Positions 1 to 7,198 of a stretch of DNA of 22,025 nt are shown piece after piece. The DNA is from Bacteroidales bacterium (GTDB lineage: Bacteria; Bacteroidota; Bacteroidia; Bacteroidales; WCHB1-69): the NCBI GenBank assembly GCA_016285615.1, contig JAEERB010000024.1:1-22025 (forward strand). Reading direction: 5' to 3'. The notes beneath the pieces are model-generated. The model ran no database searches and was not told where the DNA came from. It worked only from the letters and a program-made list of their open reading frames with translations. Each line of letters starts with the position of its first letter. Position 1 is the first letter of the stretch. Made by a program: the position numbers and the translations under genes.

Positions 1-146
1 GTCGCTCATCGGGTCAACGGAGAGCCAAATGGAATAGCTTGAGTTATAATATCTTGCGCCAAAGTAGCTAAAGCCGGTTTCTTCGTCTCGCTCTTTTCCG
101 GAGAAGGTATAGCGGGCACTATAGGAAGTTGGGCAATAAGGTATTG
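1..146. repeat. RHS core repeat, copy 1
   Basis: This stretch aligns without gaps to 1605-1750. I counted 17 mismatches in 146 positions (about 88% identity). The innermost 53 bp (94-146) are identical, and the similarity stops abruptly at 147. Both copies read in the same frame on the minus strand. Such conserved RHS cores are the usual substrate for recombination that swaps toxin tips. Confidence 0.9.
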
Positions 147-279
147 TTATTAAGCGATTTGATATTGTATTGGAACAAGTTTGATATAGTTTGTCATTGT
201 CCTGCACGCGATATTCTTCGCCCAAGCCGAGTCGGTTAGACGAGAAAAAAGAATGGCTATATGTGCGCGTGAGGTTCAT
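1..279 (-). CDS. RHS repeat core fragment, runs off left edge
   Basis: Reading the minus strand, an open frame starts at the ATG at 277-279, just after an in-frame stop at 316-318, and continues past base 1. The last half encodes the RHS-repeat-associated core (SARYTFSGKERDEETG, then FGARYY and WLSVDPMSD), which in RHS/YD-repeat toxins marks the boundary between the shell and the variable C-terminal toxin. The first 45 or so residues do not resemble RHS shell repeats that I recognise, so this is a displaced tip and not a complete shell protein. It lies downstream of the lipoprotein gene on the same strand, as expected for a string of orphan toxin tips. The toxin it carries, if any, is outside the window. 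The start is uncertain, because displaced cassettes often have no translation start of their own. Confidence 0.7.
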   Translation of the reverse strand, partial: MNLTRTYSHSFFSSNRLGLGEEYRVQDNDKLYQTCSNTISNRLITIPYCPTSYSARYTFSGKERDEETGFSYFGARYYNSSYSIWLSVDPMSD

Positions 280-347
280 GGGGCGAAGATAGGAAAAATG
301 GGGATTGGCCGTGTTTATTCTGGGGGCAAATTAGGCTTGAGACGACA

Positions 348-869
348 TTATAATGGTTGTCGGCCAACAAACACCAAACTGTCATTCCGCAATAGATATT
401 GCCATGACTTTAAATGATAACGTACTTCTTCTTTTGTCTGATATTGAGAATATTTATTTGGATTAATAAATGTAAAAGAGGTTTTATACTTGTCAAAAAG
501 TTCTGGCGATAACCATAGACAAATCAACCAATCATGAATAATAGTGTAAGAAATAATTGTGGAGTCATTACACATAGTAAAAGTATACTTATAAGTAGGG
601 ATTGCCGCTAATTCTATATAGGTCTTTCCTTCTCTTTTTGTTTCCTCAACACCTAAAATATTAGGAAAGCGATTAAGACATTCTTTTGTCTCAGAGCCGT
701 GGATTTCTATATAATTGTATATGGTATGATACAACGTCGAATCACAAGAATAAACTGGAGATGTGTTTTTGTCCAAGGCCGCTGGCGGTTCTTCATTGTT
801 CTTTCTACAAGAAGGGGAAATAATACCGATACAAATCAGTAAGACTATTAATATTATACTTGGTTTCAT
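348..869 (-). CDS. Small lipoprotein, probable immunity protein for the RHS-JAB toxin
   Basis: The 173-residue product starts with a hydrophobic signal segment (residues 5-18) followed by SPSC at 18-21. This is an imperfect lipobox of the kind Bacteroidetes tolerate, so Cys21 is the likely lipidated residue and the mature protein would sit in an envelope membrane. I recognise no domain in the rest. The ATG is at 867-869, 21 nt after the stop of the toxin-tip gene on the same strand. Immunity genes normally occupy exactly this place behind an RHS toxin end. The role is inferred from position alone. A membrane-anchored lipoprotein would suit neutralising a toxin that acts in or passes through the periplasm. 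The gene is AT-rich compared with the housekeeping genes of the window, as acquired toxin-immunity cassettes usually are. Confidence 0.6.
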   Translation of the reverse strand: MKPSIILIVLLICIGIISPSCRKNNEEPPAALDKNTSPVYSCDSTLYHTIYNYIEIHGSETKECLNRFPNILGVEETKREGKTYIELAAIPTYKYTFTMCNDSTIISYTIIHDWLICLWLSPELFDKYKTSFTFINPNKYSQYQTKEEVRYHLKSWQYLLRNDSLVFVGRQPL

Positions 870-890
870 ATTGTTTTTTGAATTGTTGAA

Positions 891-1757
891 CTAAAAACTT
901 AAATTCCGATATAAATCACCTGACGTGTTAATATTCCGAATAAACACTGAGGACTTCCAGGGAGTAAAATTGAATAATTTGTGGGTGTTTGCCGCATAAA
1001 CATAATATCGTGGAAAACCTTTGCCTGCTTGAGTTGGTAGTCCTTTGTTTAAATAATCGTTATATGTATATCTTATAGAACCCATATCCGATTTCGAATA
1101 ACCATATGAAGCACCTTGAGTGGCACCTGGACCGAAATGACTATGAATCTCGAATAATAAATTATATTTATCAAAATTACTGCTATTATGGAATGGTGAA
1201 AAAGCTCCTCTATATAAGGCATCACGTTTACTATCGGATGTCCCAACAACATATTCTTTTCCTCCTCCTTCTGTCCTATATCCAGCCACAGCCCATTCAA
1301 CATTACAATTGTCAGCTCCAAATTTAAAAACTTTGAATGCATCGCCTTTATCTCCAACTGCATAATGACCATCGTAATCTTTTCTTTTATTACTTAATTG
1401 TTCCAAAAGATTATCGCTTTTTAAGGAAATGGAAGATGTCCTTTTACCATTTTCATCTACAGCATAAAGGATATGCCTATTACTTGATTCTTTCTTAGTA
1501 ATCTTTCCGTCTTGATCCATTTCATATACATCTTCCCCACTCGGATCCACCAACTTGATAGGATTATTCCCGCAATACACATATGGACTCAGGCTCGGAT
1601 ACTTGTCACTCATTGGGTCAACCGAGAGCCAGATGGAATAGCTTGAGTAATAGTATCTTGCGCCGAAATAAGAGTAGCCGGTTTCCTCGTCGCGTTCCTT
1701 TCCGGAGAAGGTATAGCGGGCACTATAGGAAGTTGGGCAATAAGGTATTGACGGCAT
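891..1757 (-). CDS. Displaced RHS toxin tip with JAB-like metallopeptidase toxin domain
   Basis: The 288-residue frame opens at once with an RHS-associated core (residues 12-75: SARYTFSGKERDEETG, FGARYY, WLSVDPMSDKYPSLSPY, then NNPIKLVDPSGED). The DPSGED end is the standard junction to a variable toxin. The following 210 residues contain Glu203, His205-x-His207 and Ser221-x-x-Asp224, which fits the E/HxH/SxxD zinc-site signature of JAB/MPN peptidases. Similar domains are known in polymorphic toxins as JAB-like toxin 1, and I place it there with moderate confidence. The RHS shell that should precede the core is missing. The upstream sequence diverges right before the core, so the ATG at 1755-1757 is probably accidental and the gene an orphan tip kept for recombination into a full RHS gene. 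The lipoprotein gene behind it (869-348) is the likely immunity partner. Confidence 0.7.
   Translation of the reverse strand: MPSIPYCPTSYSARYTFSGKERDEETGYSYFGARYYYSSYSIWLSVDPMSDKYPSLSPYVYCGNNPIKLVDPSGEDVYEMDQDGKITKKESSNRHILYAVDENGKRTSSISLKSDNLLEQLSNKRKDYDGHYAVGDKGDAFKVFKFGADNCNVEWAVAGYRTEGGGKEYVVGTSDSKRDALYRGAFSPFHNSSNFDKYNLLFEIHSHFGPGATQGASYGYSKSDMGSIRYTYNDYLNKGLPTQAGKGFPRYYVYAANTHKLFNFTPWKSSVFIRNINTSGDLYRNLSF
1605..1750. repeat. RHS core repeat, copy 2
   Basis: This is the second copy of the 146-bp core described at 1-146, in the same orientation, and it forms the 5' end of the RHS-JAB frame. The 53 bp at 1698-1750 are identical to copy 1. Directly beyond 1750 the two copies share nothing, so 1750/1751 is a clean rearrangement junction. 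Confidence 0.9.
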
Positions 1758-1778
1758 GTGTGTTAGAAAGGGTTGCAG

Positions 1779-1812
1779 GTGACAAAAATAAATATTTTTT
1801 TCTTTTTGTCAC
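1779..1812. repeat. Perfect 10-bp inverted repeat, hairpin upstream of RHS tip
   Basis: gtgacaaaaa (1779-1788) and tttttgtcac (1803-1812) are exact reverse complements separated by 14 AT-rich bases. With only three G-C pairs at the base, it would be a weak terminator. It could equally be the end of a recombined segment, since it lies 29 bp from the point where RHS similarity stops. Confidence 0.5.
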
Positions 1813-1866
1813 ATCGTGTGCGCCAGTTTTTTACCACCGCGCGCTGCCGATTTTTCCTGCAACGGC

Positions 1867-1947
1867 CTACCATGTCACCACATCGTCCAGAATCTTTTGC
1901 TGTTCGGTGCTGGAGCGGCGTATATAGTTCTCAAAATTGTTGTTCAT
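1867..1947 (-). CDS. Possible 26-codon open frame, uncertain
   Basis: An ATG at 1945-1947 opens a frame beginning MNNNFENYIRR and ending with TAG at 1867-1869. Its composition looks protein-like (hydrophilic, helical), but it is too short to judge. It could be the severed start of a gene whose remainder was lost in the rearrangements around it. Confidence 0.15.
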   Translation of the reverse strand: MNNNFENYIRRSSTEQQKILDDVVTW

Positions 1948-1961
1948 AACGTAAAAATTTA

Positions 1962-2106
1962 TATTGCTGTCCGATAAAATGTGTACTTTTGCCCATGTTA
2001 TTTTTATTTTTTTTGACTTAATAAAAATAACACAAAGGGCTGACTTCTACTATGAAATCAGCCCTTTTTTTAGCCCTCAAAAAAAAAGTTTTATCGGACA
2101 GCAATA
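1962..2106. repeat. 145-bp element with 18-bp perfect terminal inverted repeats
   Basis: tattgctgtccgataaaa (1962-1979) is the exact reverse complement of 2089-2106. Inside lie a second perfect inverted repeat of 13 bp (1996-2008 with 2020-2032) and a 10-bp terminator-like stem (2034-2043 with 2058-2067). The outermost TA dinucleotides could be a palindromic target duplication, in which case the element proper is 1964-2104 with 16-bp ends. A degenerate third copy of the end sequence occurs at 2130-2143 (one mismatch) and forms the first codons of the transposase remnant. The layout suits a MITE or the fused ends of an insertion sequence. Confidence 0.65.
2034..2070. terminator. Terminator-like hairpin inside the inverted-repeat element
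   Basis: aaagggctga (2034-2043) pairs with tcagcccttt (2058-2067) around a 14-nt loop, and a T run follows on the plus strand. Insertion sequences often carry such stops against read-through at their ends. Confidence 0.5.
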
Positions 2107-2126
2107 AAAAACAATACACTATCTTT

Positions 2127-2192
2127 ATGTTATCCGACAGCAAAATCACAGAATTTTTTTGTATGGCAGACGACTTCTGCAAATTTTTCAAC
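2127..2192 (+). mobile_element. IS982-type transposase N-terminal remnant
   Basis: An ATG at 2127-2129 begins a 22-codon stretch reading MLSDSK-ITEFFCMADDFCKFF. The ITE-FC-x-x-DDFC-K pattern is, as far as I recall, how IS982-family transposases of Bacteroidetes begin. After about residue 22 the similarity stops and the frame ends at 2249 with unrelated residues, so more than 90% of the transposase (including the DDE residues) is gone. The inverted repeat just upstream (2089-2106) may be the left end of the same insertion sequence. Confidence 0.55.
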
Positions 2193-2291
2193 TTATCCAT
2201 TTGCAGAAAGGGTAGATGGAAAACTACTACTCTACGACCCGCAGAATAATAATAATGGAGTATTGAAGAAATGATACGAGAAGCAGGAAAT

Positions 2292-3881
2292 TTATCGGAT
2301 GCGCAAATTCGACAGTTTCAGGGGCTTCATCTCGCCAACCAGGCTGTAGCGGTGGAAGAGGGTGTCGTTGAAGTTGAAGATGCGGTGGTTGGTGTCTGTG
2401 GCGTTGCTGAGGAAAGGTTGGTATGATATGCGGTGGTATTCGAGGGTGCGGTCGGGTAGGGAGTCGATGGCGACGAATCGGTCTGTGGATTGATAGTGGA
2501 TGGTGCGGTCGTTGAATTTGAGTTTGGTCATGCCGCACGCCGAAATCTCAAAATGCACGCATTGGTCGTTGCTGTAAAGGGTGAAGTTGCCAAGGCTGTC
2601 GGTGAAGGTGTTGAGACCTACATTCCAGTATTCGTTCCAGCCGCGGACAACAGCCCCTTCGATGGGCTCGCCATGTTGGTCAACCACCTTGCCCCTAATA
2701 AGATAGTTCTGGTAGCCCATCATGTTGAAATAGTTGGCGGCACGCCATTTGGGTTGTGGCTTGTAATTGGCAAAGTGGGCAATCTCGGCTGCGGCTGGCT
2801 TTACCGTGCCAATAATCTCGTAGCCGCCTTCGCGGGTGCGGGTGATGCCTTCGTGGTTGAGCAATCCCGTGTATTGCGCCTCGAAATGGCAGTCGGGCAC
2901 CTCCTGAAATTCCCACCAGCCCATGCCAATGCCGCCACAGTCGCGCACATAGCGATAAACCTCACGCATAAACTGCCGCTGCTCGTCGTAACTGATTGAG
3001 TCATTGTCGGCTGGCAGCGCCGTCTCACCCAGCATCCATGGCTTGCCTACATACGTGCTGTACCAGTAAATCTCGTTGGGTACTCGCAGCGGGTGGTAGG
3101 TATGGAAAGCTAAAAAATCGACGGGCAGGATAGAAGGGTCCCACTCGAAGACTTCTATGGGCTCGGCAAAGCCGATGGTGAACAACTGGTGGGGTGCGTA
3201 GTGCTGCTTGAGCCGTTGCCAACCTCTAACTATTTGATAAGCTTGATGTTTTGTTCTTTTAGGATTGTCGTCAAAATAGAGCGGCTCGTTAGCAATGTCG
3301 TAGGCAAATAACGTTTTGTTGTCTTGCATAGCCTCGAACAGATGGGCTGTAAAACGCTTCAACTCGTTGTCCATTGGCGCTTTGATGAGCAACATGACGC
3401 GCAGACCGGCATCTTCGGCTAAGGTTAGCATCTCCTCCAATCCTTGAGTGATAGCTGGATAATCATCGTCAATATAGTACTTCTGGTCATCTGCTTGGTA
3501 GTAATAATGTCCCCGCTCATCTTGTGCAATGCGATCAAAACAGATGCGCATAGTGTTGAATCCCAATTCTTTAATAAGTTGAAAATGACCTCTTAGCTGA
3601 TGCAGAATCTCCTCTTTGCTGTTTGTTTCATAGCGGGTGGCATCTTCGTACACTTTGGCAGGCGATACCGTGAAATGGCCGTTAGGATTGCGGTATTCCA
3701 CGATGTAGTTCAGCATCAGAGGAAAAAAGGTGTTATTGTCGATTTTAAAAACGCCGTCTTCCAATCTCACAAAGCCTGCAGGCACTTCCGTTTTGACAGT
3801 GCGGTTGATTTGGAAAAACACCGAAATCAGAATTAGTGCAAGTGTTAAGATAGTAAAAATCAGTGTTTTAAAAAATTTCAT
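2292..3881 (-). CDS. Membrane-anchored GH5-like glycoside hydrolase
   Basis: The 529-residue protein has one N-terminal hydrophobic segment (residues 6-24) with no clear cleavage or lipobox, so it is probably an inner-membrane-anchored periplasmic enzyme. Residues 40-370 look like a clan-A TIM-barrel glycosidase of the GH5/cellulase type. FAYDIANEP carries the likely acid/base Glu199, and WMLGETALP the likely nucleophile Glu286, with WWEFQ near 322-326. A carboxypeptidase-regulatory-like beta-sandwich follows at about 395-460 (RGKVVDQHGEPIEGA start). The substrate cannot be told. It is the last gene of the operon, 11 nt behind the LTA-synthase-like gene and three genes behind kdsA, so trimming an envelope glycan or glycolipid head group is a reasonable inference. 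It is not near SusC/SusD genes, which argues against a dietary polysaccharide locus. Confidence 0.8.
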   Translation of the reverse strand: MKFFKTLIFTILTLALILISVFFQINRTVKTEVPAGFVRLEDGVFKIDNNTFFPLMLNYIVEYRNPNGHFTVSPAKVYEDATRYETNSKEEILHQLRGHFQLIKELGFNTMRICFDRIAQDERGHYYYQADDQKYYIDDDYPAITQGLEEMLTLAEDAGLRVMLLIKAPMDNELKRFTAHLFEAMQDNKTLFAYDIANEPLYFDDNPKRTKHQAYQIVRGWQRLKQHYAPHQLFTIGFAEPIEVFEWDPSILPVDFLAFHTYHPLRVPNEIYWYSTYVGKPWMLGETALPADNDSISYDEQRQFMREVYRYVRDCGGIGMGWWEFQEVPDCHFEAQYTGLLNHEGITRTREGGYEIIGTVKPAAAEIAHFANYKPQPKWRAANYFNMMGYQNYLIRGKVVDQHGEPIEGAVVRGWNEYWNVGLNTFTDSLGNFTLYSNDQCVHFEISACGMTKLKFNDRTIHYQSTDRFVAIDSLPDRTLEYHRISYQPFLSNATDTNHRIFNFNDTLFHRYSLVGEMKPLKLSNLRIR

Positions 3882-3892
3882 AATCTTTGTCT

Positions 3893-6373
3893 TTAGCGTG
3901 CGCCTTCCACATGGACTACAACATTGCGTATATTCATCTGACAGTTGGGCAGCCAGTATTCGTCGTATTCAGGCGTATTGATGGCAACGAAGGCTTTGAG
4001 GTTGTCGGCGTTGGTCACGATAAACTCCTTGGAAACACGGATTGGATACCATTCTCCGGCAATAACCTTGTCGGCATTGATAAATTTTGAGATTTTGTCT
4101 TTGTAGGTGGTCGGGTAGAGCATATTGTCACCAGTACAGCATAGAACCAGATTCATGTGCTGGTCTTGTGCAAGACTATCCATCACTTGCACTTCCGCTT
4201 GGATGGTAATCCTTACGCTGTTCAACTTCTCAGTGGTTGACAGGGTGTGCTGAGGCATGATGTAGTATGTTTGATGCCACTTTTCGCTGGGTTTGTGTTT
4301 GGGATTGCGGCAAGTCAACTCGGTGGAATGTTCGTAGTTGAGGATGGAAAAGAAGGCTTTGGAGTTTAGTAATGGTCTTTGTGTCAGTTTATTACCGTGA
4401 TATACGTATTTGTTGATCTCTTTGTAAAGTGCCATTTTGTTTGCTAGATACTGCTTCAGCCCAGGTCTGTCATCTAATCTCGTAAGGACAATGTTATTGT
4501 CGATTTTATAGACGTTTTCCCTTTCCCAACGAGTGGCACCATGGTAAAGGTAGCCGTCATAAATCATCTCTATAATTTCGTGTGAATAGTTGATAATCAG
4601 CATTCTGTTGTTGGTACGAAAAACGCTGGAGGTGTCCAGTTCGTGTCCTACCCATTGCACGTATTCGGGTGGTGCGATGTAACCTTTGGCTGCCAGTAGG
4701 GCTGTCAGCGTGGGTGCCACGTCGTTGTGGGTGACGAGAGCGGGGAAATGCTTGCTTTGTTTCAGCATTGGCGACCAGATGATGAGCGGCACGTGGTAGG
4801 TGCTTAGCTTGTTTTCTTTGTTCACCCCTGAGGAGTGGTCGCCTGTAATGACAAAAATAGTGTTACGTCCGCCGGGTAGCGTACAGTAGTCGTGGATGAA
4901 CTGTCGCACGCAGTCGTCAGCATATACGATGCTGGCAGCACGTAGTGTATGAATGCTCCACTTCTTGTGGAGATCGGCATCGGCTGAGGCGATGAACTGC
5001 TTTGCACGTTGGGTATAGGTTTGCTGTAACTTGTTGTTATTTAGTTCAAAATTGTCGTGCGAAGAGATGGTGACAAACAGGTCCATGCGGGGCTTTGTGC
5101 TTGCATCTTGCTGAATATGTTCTATGCTGCGCTTGAAAAGCATCTGATCGTGATAGCCCCAAAATGCGCCGAGAAGGAGCTGTGGGTCATTCAGTTTCGT
5201 GTATTCTGCGTAGAAAGGTGACAGGTAATCGGTTTTCTGGGCTATCATATAGTCCAAAACGCAGTCGAATGCCCAGTCGCCGGCATAAAAGCCACTGGTA
5301 TGGTAGCCGTTGTGCTTCAAGATGGAAAGGAGGGAGTTGTGGGCGGGCATATTGCCGAACTGGAAGCCTCGCATACCGCTCGGCACCGAACCTGTGATAG
5401 CGGGAACGACACCGAAACTGCGATTGGTGGTGCTTAGGCAGTTGGACCAGTAGAGGCCGTGGTGGGCCAGGGAGTCGATAAACGGGGTGAAACAGATGTC
5501 TTCGGTCCATTCTGCTCCCAGTGATTCCACGATAAGTATCACTATATTAGGCTTTTCGCTGCCTAATTTAAAATAGGGCGAAAGAACATCGGGGATGTTG
5601 TTTTTTCGTTCTAAGGGGTAAAATAGATCTGGTACTTGCCACTCGGGATATTCTGCGACAAATTGCCGCAGTCGTTCTTCGTCAATGGTGACTTCTTTCT
5701 GTTCTTCAGAGGTCGATTCTGCATTTTTCATGTAGCGCAGGTAATCGCTGCACGAAAGAAAGCAGTACCAGCTTTTGTTGGTCATATAGTTGAGGGTGAC
5801 GGGCCGGTAGTCGCCGAAGGTCAACTTGGGCGCTTTGCCGATGAAGGGTGCAGCGCCAACAATAATGACTGCTATTGTCAGCCCGATCCACAAAGGGGGG
5901 CGCTTGCGTGTGCAGAGCACTCCTAATACAATGAAAATGGCTATGGTACCAACGATTAAAGGTATAGAGTACCACCAGGGGATGGTGCTGTTGATAGTGA
6001 AAAGTGTCTCTTTGAGCGGTCGGATAATCAGGTCGCAGTAGAGTAGCGTGCCCGTATGGCTGGTGTAGATGGTCATCCCCAGTTCGGTCAGGAACAGGAT
6101 GCCGAAAATGGCCGACAGGGTGATGACAGCCGCTTTTTGCGAAAAGGCACGGATAAGGGCATACAAGGGGAGTGTCATCAGTGCCAAGAAGGCGTAAACC
6201 ACGGTGTTGTATAGGAAGCGCGGATAGACCGTCAGGAAGAATTTGACTTTCTCGTGCGAGAAGAAGAGAAGGGTGTCTATAAGTTTGAATACGAAGATAA
6301 TGGCTAAAAAGAGACCGACTACCGCCAGGTAGGGAGCCATAAAGTCATATATCTTTCGTAAAGTGGTGCGCAT
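3893..6373 (-). CDS. LTA-synthase/OpgB-like membrane phosphotransferase (alkaline phosphatase superfamily)
   Basis: The 826-residue protein starts with five predicted membrane helices (about 13-35, 55-77, 83-103, 134-154, 162-180), followed by an extracytoplasmic sulfatase/phosphotransferase domain at 275-600. Metal and catalytic motifs are NIVILIVES (Glu283), TTNRSFGVVPAITG with Ser319 at the nucleophile place, ITGDHSSG (Asp512, His513) and YHVPLIIW (His527). Family members move phosphoglycerol or phosphoethanolamine groups onto lipids and glycans outside the membrane. A C-terminal region of about 150 residues (from about 680) looks beta-rich and may be a binding domain not found in LtaS. 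Bacteroidetes have no lipoteichoic acid, so the acceptor is more likely an LPS part, a glycolipid or a periplasmic glycan. Its neighbour kdsA (9-nt gap) supports an outer-membrane glycolipid role. Confidence 0.85.
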   Translation of the reverse strand: MRTTLRKIYDFMAPYLAVVGLFLAIIFVFKLIDTLLFFSHEKVKFFLTVYPRFLYNTVVYAFLALMTLPLYALIRAFSQKAAVITLSAIFGILFLTELGMTIYTSHTGTLLYCDLIIRPLKETLFTINSTIPWWYSIPLIVGTIAIFIVLGVLCTRKRPPLWIGLTIAVIIVGAAPFIGKAPKLTFGDYRPVTLNYMTNKSWYCFLSCSDYLRYMKNAESTSEEQKEVTIDEERLRQFVAEYPEWQVPDLFYPLERKNNIPDVLSPYFKLGSEKPNIVILIVESLGAEWTEDICFTPFIDSLAHHGLYWSNCLSTTNRSFGVVPAITGSVPSGMRGFQFGNMPAHNSLLSILKHNGYHTSGFYAGDWAFDCVLDYMIAQKTDYLSPFYAEYTKLNDPQLLLGAFWGYHDQMLFKRSIEHIQQDASTKPRMDLFVTISSHDNFELNNNKLQQTYTQRAKQFIASADADLHKKWSIHTLRAASIVYADDCVRQFIHDYCTLPGGRNTIFVITGDHSSGVNKENKLSTYHVPLIIWSPMLKQSKHFPALVTHNDVAPTLTALLAAKGYIAPPEYVQWVGHELDTSSVFRTNNRMLIINYSHEIIEMIYDGYLYHGATRWERENVYKIDNNIVLTRLDDRPGLKQYLANKMALYKEINKYVYHGNKLTQRPLLNSKAFFSILNYEHSTELTCRNPKHKPSEKWHQTYYIMPQHTLSTTEKLNSVRITIQAEVQVMDSLAQDQHMNLVLCCTGDNMLYPTTYKDKISKFINADKVIAGEWYPIRVSKEFIVTNADNLKAFVAINTPEYDEYWLPNCQMNIRNVVVHVEGAR

Positions 6374-6382
6374 GGTAAGAGG

Positions 6383-7177
6383 TTATTCGATAATGGCTTC
6401 TCTGATGCGGATGAGCTTTTGCAGAAGGGGTTTCAACTGATTCAATGGCAGCATGTTGGCGCCGTCTGAAAGAGCGTGGGCAGGGTCGGGGTGCGTCTCC
6501 ATGAAGAGCCCGTCAAAGCCGACGGCGATGCCCGCCTTGGCCATGGTCTCGATGAGGTCGGGGCGACCGCCCGTGACACCCTTGGGTTGGTTGGGCAACT
6601 GTAACGAGTGGGTGCAGTCGAGCACGACGGGACAGCGGTTCTTCTGCAGCTCCTTCACGCCTCGGAAATCTACGATAAGGTCCTGATAGCCAAAGGATGT
6701 GCCGCGTTCGGTAATCATCACGTCGCTGTTGCCGGCGTCGCGCACTTTCTCTACGGCAAACTGCATCGACTCGGGCGAGAGGAACTGCCCTTTCTTGATG
6801 TTGACGGTCTTGCCCGTCTGGGCGGCGGCAACCAGCAGGTCGGTCTGGCGACAAAGAAATGCCGGAATTTGCAGCACGTCAGCTACTTGAGCAGCCATGT
6901 CCGCCTCATCGGCATTGTGGATGTCGGTGACAATCGGGATATGGAGTTCTTCCTTTACTTCAGCCAGGATGGCCAGAGCCTTTTCATCGCCTACTCCCGT
7001 GAAAGAGTGTAGCGACGAGCGGTTGGCTTTCCTATACGAAGCCTTGAAATAAAATGGAATGTCCAATTCTTCGCACACCTGTTTTATCACACGTGCTGTC
7101 TCCATTGTGATGTTTCTGTTTTCCACCACGCAGGGACCTGCAATGAGGAAGAATTTGGAAGAGTCGTAGTTTATCAT
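6383..7177 (-). CDS. kdsA: 3-deoxy-8-phosphooctulonate (KDO8P) synthase
   Basis: KdsA condenses phosphoenolpyruvate with arabinose 5-phosphate to make KDO 8-phosphate, the precursor of the LPS inner core, in the cytoplasm. The 264-residue length is normal. Visible family motifs are IAGPCVVE at the start, KASYRKANRSS, VTDIHN, NIKKGQFLSP, TERGTSFGY, DCTHSLQLP, GGRPDLI and METHPDP-ALSDGANML. Cys16 stands where the non-metal enzymes (such as E. coli) have Asn. With His190, Glu227 and Asp238 it gives the full metal site of the metal-dependent class. The gene lies in an operon with a LytTR regulator upstream (21-nt gap) and two envelope-type enzymes downstream. The usual partners kdsB, kdsC and kdsD are not in the window. 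Confidence 0.97.
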   Translation of the reverse strand: MINYDSSKFFLIAGPCVVENRNITMETARVIKQVCEELDIPFYFKASYRKANRSSLHSFTGVGDEKALAILAEVKEELHIPIVTDIHNADEADMAAQVADVLQIPAFLCRQTDLLVAAAQTGKTVNIKKGQFLSPESMQFAVEKVRDAGNSDVMITERGTSFGYQDLIVDFRGVKELQKNRCPVVLDCTHSLQLPNQPKGVTGGRPDLIETMAKAGIAVGFDGLFMETHPDPAHALSDGANMLPLNQLKPLLQKLIRIREAIIE

Positions 7178-7198
7178 CGTAAATAGTTTTAAAAAATC

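Larger units (their letters stand above)
1758..2291. other. 534-bp gene-free interval with hairpins and an IS remnant
   Basis: No intact gene is visible between the RHS tip and the GH5-like gene. The interval holds a 10-bp hairpin (1779-1812), a possible 26-codon frame on the minus strand (1867-1947), an 18-bp perfect inverted repeat with nested stems (1962-2106), the start of a transposase (2127-2192) and, in a different frame, a coding-like tail ending at a stop at 2272-2274. It reads as a scar of repeated insertions. Confidence 0.6.

Noticed and set aside
2052..2126. Extension of the transposase remnant upstream to an ATG at 2052
   Set aside because: It would translate the terminator hairpin and the inverted repeat; the family-like start is at 2127.
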